Positions 61,195-64,000 of a stretch of 64,000 nucleotides of DNA are shown here, one piece after another. This DNA is from Sphingomonas sp. AR_OL41 (lineage in GTDB: Bacteria > Pseudomonadota > Alphaproteobacteria > Sphingomonadales > Sphingomonadaceae), in the NCBI RefSeq assembly GCF_029911635.1, contig NZ_JARYTI010000025.1:1-64000 (forward strand). Direction: 5' to 3'. Both the position numbers and the translations under genes were made by a program. The notes beneath the pieces were generated by a model, which saw nothing but the letters and a program-made list of their open reading frames with translations, was not told where the DNA came from and did not search any database. Positions within the stretch are counted from its first letter, which is position 1; every line of letters begins with the position of its first letter.

Positions 61195-63462
61195 ATGCCG
61201 TCCGCCGCCTCTTCCGCCCGCGAGATACTCGTCCGCCTGCACGACGTGATGGCGTCGCGCACGACGGCGCAGGCCAAGCTCAACGCGGTGGTCGGGATCG
61301 TCGGTGAGGCGATGCACAGCGAGGTGTGCTCAATCTACCTGCTGCGCGACGGCGAGCTCGAACTCTATGCGACGCGCGGCCTGGCGCAGGAGGCGGTCCA
61401 CGTCACCAAGCTGGCGCTCGGCGAAGGGCTGGTCGGCACGATTGCCAAGGAGGGCGACGTGCTCAATCTGGATGAGGCGACCAGCCATCCCGACTTCGCC
61501 TACAAGCCCGAAACCGGCGAGGAGAAGTTCCACAGCTTCGCCGGCGTGCCGATCATCCGCCGCGAGCGTGTCATCGGCGTGCTCGCCGTGCAGCATGTCG
61601 AGTCGTACAAATATGGCGATGTCGAGATCGAGGCGCTGCAGACCGTGGCGATGGTGCTCAGCGAGCTGATCGCCAATGCCGAGCTCGCCGATGGCAGCGG
61701 CACCAGCGCGGCGCGTCCGCAATCGACCGCCGCGATGCGCATCGCCGGGCTCAAGCTCGTCGACGGCATGGGCAGCGGCTATGCCGTCTATCACCAGCCG
61801 CGCATCACCATCGAGCATACCGTGGCCGAGGATACCGAGGCCGAGCGCCAGCGGCTCTACGCCGCCTTCGCCAAGATGCGCGAACAGATCGACCGCATGG
61901 CGCAGCAAGCCGAATTCGGCGTCGGCGGCGAGCACGACGAGGTGCTCGAGATGTACAAGATGTTCGCCTATGATGAGGGCTGGTCGCGGCGCATCAACGA
62001 GGCGATCGACTCTGGCCTCACCGCCGAGGCCGCGATCGAGCGCGTCCAGCAACGCACCCGCACCCGGATGCGCCAGATCGACGATCCGCTGCTCGCCGAC
62101 CGGATGCACGACCTCGAGGATCTGTCGAACCGCCTGCTGCGCATCGTCTCCGGCCAGATGGGCACGGCGGCGCAGCTCGGCCTGCGCCAGGACACCATCC
62201 TCATCGCGCGCAATCTCGGCCCGGCCGAGCTGCTCGAATATGATCGCCGACGCCTGAAGGGCGTGGTGCTCGAGGAAGGCTCGCTCACCGCGCACGTCAC
62301 GATCGTCGCGCGCGCCATGGGCGTGCCGGTGCTCGGCCGCGTCAAGGGCGTACGCCGCCAGATCGCCGAGGGTGACCTGCTGCTGCTCGACACCGGCGAG
62401 GGCAATGTCTTCGTCCGGCCCTCGACGGCGATGGCCGAGGCGTTCGAGGCGCGCGCCGCCGTTCGCCAGAAGCGCCGCGCCGCCTATGCCGCGCTCAAGA
62501 GCGCGGTGCCGATCACCCGCGACGGCCACCGCGTCACGGTGATGGTCAATGCCGGGCTGCGCGACGATGTCGCCGCGCTCGACGTCGCGGGCGCCGACGG
62601 CATCGGGCTGTTCCGCACCGAATTCCAGTTCCTCGTCTCGGCAACCTTGCCCGCGCGCGAGCGCCAGCAGCGGCTCTACAAGGATGTGCTCGATGCCGCC
62701 GGCGATCGCCCGGTGGTGTTCCGCACGGTCGATATCGGCGGCGACAAGGCTTTGCCCTATCTGTCGCAGGACGAGAATGACGAGAATCCGGCGATGGGCT
62801 GGCGTGCATTGCGGCTTGCGCTCGATCGCGCCGGTCTGATGAAGGTTCAGGCCCGCGCCCTGCTCGAGGCTGCGGCGGGGCGGACGCTCAACGTGATGTT
62901 CCCGATGGTCTCCGAAGCGTGGGAGTTCGATGAGGCGCGCGCGCTGTTCGAGGCGCAGCGCCACTATCTCGTCGAGCGCGGGCGCAAGATGCCGGCCGAG
63001 ATCCGTTATGGCGCGATGCTCGAGGTCCCGGCACTGGCCGAGCAGCTCGACCTGCTGCTGCCGCATGTCGATTTCCTCTCGGTCGGCACCAACGACCTGA
63101 CGCAGTTCCTGTTCGCCGCCGACCGCGCCAACCCCAAGCTCGCCGAGCGCTACGACTGGCTCAGCCCGTCGATCCTGCGCTTCCTCGCGCGCGTCGTCGC
63201 GCCGTGCCGAGCGGCCAATGTGCAACTCGGCGTGTGCGGCGAAATGGGTGGGCGTCCGCTCGAGGCGATGGGGCTGATCGGGCTGGGAATCGACCGTCTG
63301 TCGATCACCCCGGCGGCGGTCGGGCCGATCAAGGCGATGGTCCGCTCGCTCGATCGTGGCGCGCTGATGCCATGGATGCAGGAGCTTCTCGCCCACCCGC
63401 CACGCGACATGCGCGCCGCGCTGGCGGGCTGGGCGGCCGAAACCGGTGTCGAACTGGCATGA
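61195..63462 (+). CDS. ptsP: Phosphoenolpyruvate--protein phosphotransferase PtsP (nitrogen PTS EI)
   Basis: A 755-residue protein that starts the nitrogen-related PTS phosphorelay, passing phosphate from PEP to NPr. An N-terminal GAF domain (about 1-165) senses signals in this family. The EI N-domain follows, with the phosphohistidine H367 in SLTAHVTIVARAMGVP. The PEP-binding barrel has GIGLFRTEFQFLV, SQDENDENPAMGWRALRLAL, SVGTNDLTQF and a terminal GVCGEMGGRPLE. Length is normal. Downstream is a RodZ-like gene. Confidence 0.95.
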   Translation: MPSAASSAREILVRLHDVMASRTTAQAKLNAVVGIVGEAMHSEVCSIYLLRDGELELYATRGLAQEAVHVTKLALGEGLVGTIAKEGDVLNLDEATSHPDFAYKPETGEEKFHSFAGVPIIRRERVIGVLAVQHVESYKYGDVEIEALQTVAMVLSELIANAELADGSGTSAARPQSTAAMRIAGLKLVDGMGSGYAVYHQPRITIEHTVAEDTEAERQRLYAAFAKMREQIDRMAQQAEFGVGGEHDEVLEMYKMFAYDEGWSRRINEAIDSGLTAEAAIERVQQRTRTRMRQIDDPLLADRMHDLEDLSNRLLRIVSGQMGTAAQLGLRQDTILIARNLGPAELLEYDRRRLKGVVLEEGSLTAHVTIVARAMGVPVLGRVKGVRRQIAEGDLLLLDTGEGNVFVRPSTAMAEAFEARAAVRQKRRAAYAALKSAVPITRDGHRVTVMVNAGLRDDVAALDVAGADGIGLFRTEFQFLVSATLPARERQQRLYKDVLDAAGDRPVVFRTVDIGGDKALPYLSQDENDENPAMGWRALRLALDRAGLMKVQARALLEAAAGRTLNVMFPMVSEAWEFDEARALFEAQRHYLVERGRKMPAEIRYGAMLEVPALAEQLDLLLPHVDFLSVGTNDLTQFLFAADRANPKLAERYDWLSPSILRFLARVVAPCRAANVQLGVCGEMGGRPLEAMGLIGLGIDRLSITPAAVGPIKAMVRSLDRGALMPWMQELLAHPPRDMRAALAGWAAETGVELA

Positions 63463-63570
63463 TCGCGCGGCGGAGCGAGCATTGCGACCGTTGACACCGG
63501 GGCAGCGCTTTGTGAGACGGTGGCGCGACGCAGGGAAGAACGGGCCGCAAGCAACCTGCCGGAGATATGC

Positions 63571-64000
63571 ATGACCGATCCTTCCGCCGGCGAAGAAGCG
63601 ACGCTGTTCCCCAAGACTGCTGGCGAGAAGCTGCGCGAGGCGCGCGAGGCGCAGGGACTGTCGCTCGCCGAGATTGCGGCTCGCACGCGCATCCCGCTCC
63701 GCCAGCTCGAGGCGATCGAGAATTCGGAGTTCGCCCAGCTGCCGTCGATCACCTACGCCGTCGGCTTCGCCAAGGCCTATGCGCGTGCGGTCGGTCTCGA
63801 CGAGGTGACGATCGCGCGCGAGGTGCGCGGCATCAACGAAACGACGGTGCGCCGCACCGAATATGAAGCCTATGAGATCAACGACCCTTCGCGCGTACCG
63901 AGCCGTGGCGTCGCCATGTTCGGGGCGATTATCGCTCTGTTGGTGCTGATCGGCGCGGGGCTGTGGTTTGGTACCAACCTGTTCCGCGGCCAGGAGAACA
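63571..64000 (+). CDS. RodZ-like helix-turn-helix membrane protein (3' end outside window)
   Basis: The reading frame from the ATG at 63571 is open to the window edge (143 codons). An HTH_25 domain is visible at about residues 17-80 (AGEKLREAREAQGLSLAEIAARTRIPLRQLEAIENSEF..SITYAVGFAKAYARAVGLD), followed by a linker and a single transmembrane helix (about 117-138). This is the architecture of RodZ, which links MreB to the cell envelope, but some members are regulators. GGAG lies 6-7 bases upstream of the ATG. Confidence 0.85.
   Translation, partial: MTDPSAGEEATLFPKTAGEKLREAREAQGLSLAEIAARTRIPLRQLEAIENSEFAQLPSITYAVGFAKAYARAVGLDEVTIAREVRGINETTVRRTEYEAYEINDPSRVPSRGVAMFGAIIALLVLIGAGLWFGTNLFRGQEN

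Overview
This window is chromosomal DNA from a high-GC alphaproteobacterium, most likely Sphingomonas or a close relative in the Sphingomonadales. The reasons are the protein families present (DUF4167, DUF1244 and GapR/DUF2312 proteins, an RF1-PrmC-HisS operon, a large TonB-dependent receptor, many secreted peptidases) and the strong GC3 codon bias. That bias opens long antisense frames, which were disregarded. No tRNA, rRNA, CRISPR array, insertion sequence or prophage was seen. Most of the window looks like core genome with a few accessory insertions.

Layout. 1-4.2 kb (minus): a DUF4167 protein, then hisS-prfA-prmC as a coupled translation operon. 4.3-7.6 kb (plus): a DUF1345 membrane protein, an M61 peptidase and ppa. 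8.2-12.7 kb (minus): a coupled four-gene operon (EamA exporter, GNAT, SMR exporter, TfoX-like), a small Pro/Ala-rich protein, ispG and a membrane-bound LytTR regulator. 12.8-19.6 kb (plus): two tandem acyltransferase paralogues with a relic of iaaA between them, intact iaaA, a very large HAD protein and an S1/P1 nuclease. 19.8-25.4 kb: a TonB-dependent receptor facing clpB across a shared terminator. 25.5-35 kb (plus): a run of exported hydrolases (penicillin-acylase type, M16, CocE/NonD, DUF885). 35-42.2 kb: a GH130 enzyme divergent from an operon of beta-CASP RNase, archaeal-type nucleotide phosphorylase and PRPP-synthetase homologue, followed by a flavin monooxygenase. 42.2-44 kb (minus): a three-gene ArsR-type operon and a 3-methyladenine glycosylase. 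44.6-53.5 kb: purEK, a degenerate alpha/beta hydrolase, flotillin, gpmA, an M14 carboxypeptidase, a lipoprotein, rpmJ and a HAD phosphatase. 53.5-54.3 kb: a VapBC-type toxin-antitoxin pair. 54.2-64 kb: pyk, DUF1244, gapR, yebC, ruvC, ruvA, an unknown gene, ruvB, ptsP and the start of a RodZ-like gene.

The most interesting points are five. (1) A putative RNA-to-PRPP salvage module at 36.6-40.6 kb. (2) A dated-looking tandem duplication at 12.8-15.4 kb that left a 5' fragment of iaaA and changed the C-terminus of one acyltransferase. (3) An uncharacterised ArsR operon with overlapping palindromic operators on its start codon. (4) An alpha/beta hydrolase lacking its nucleophile. (5) Several families of long perfect inverted repeats in intergenic DNA. 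All homology calls are from reading motifs by eye; no database search was possible.
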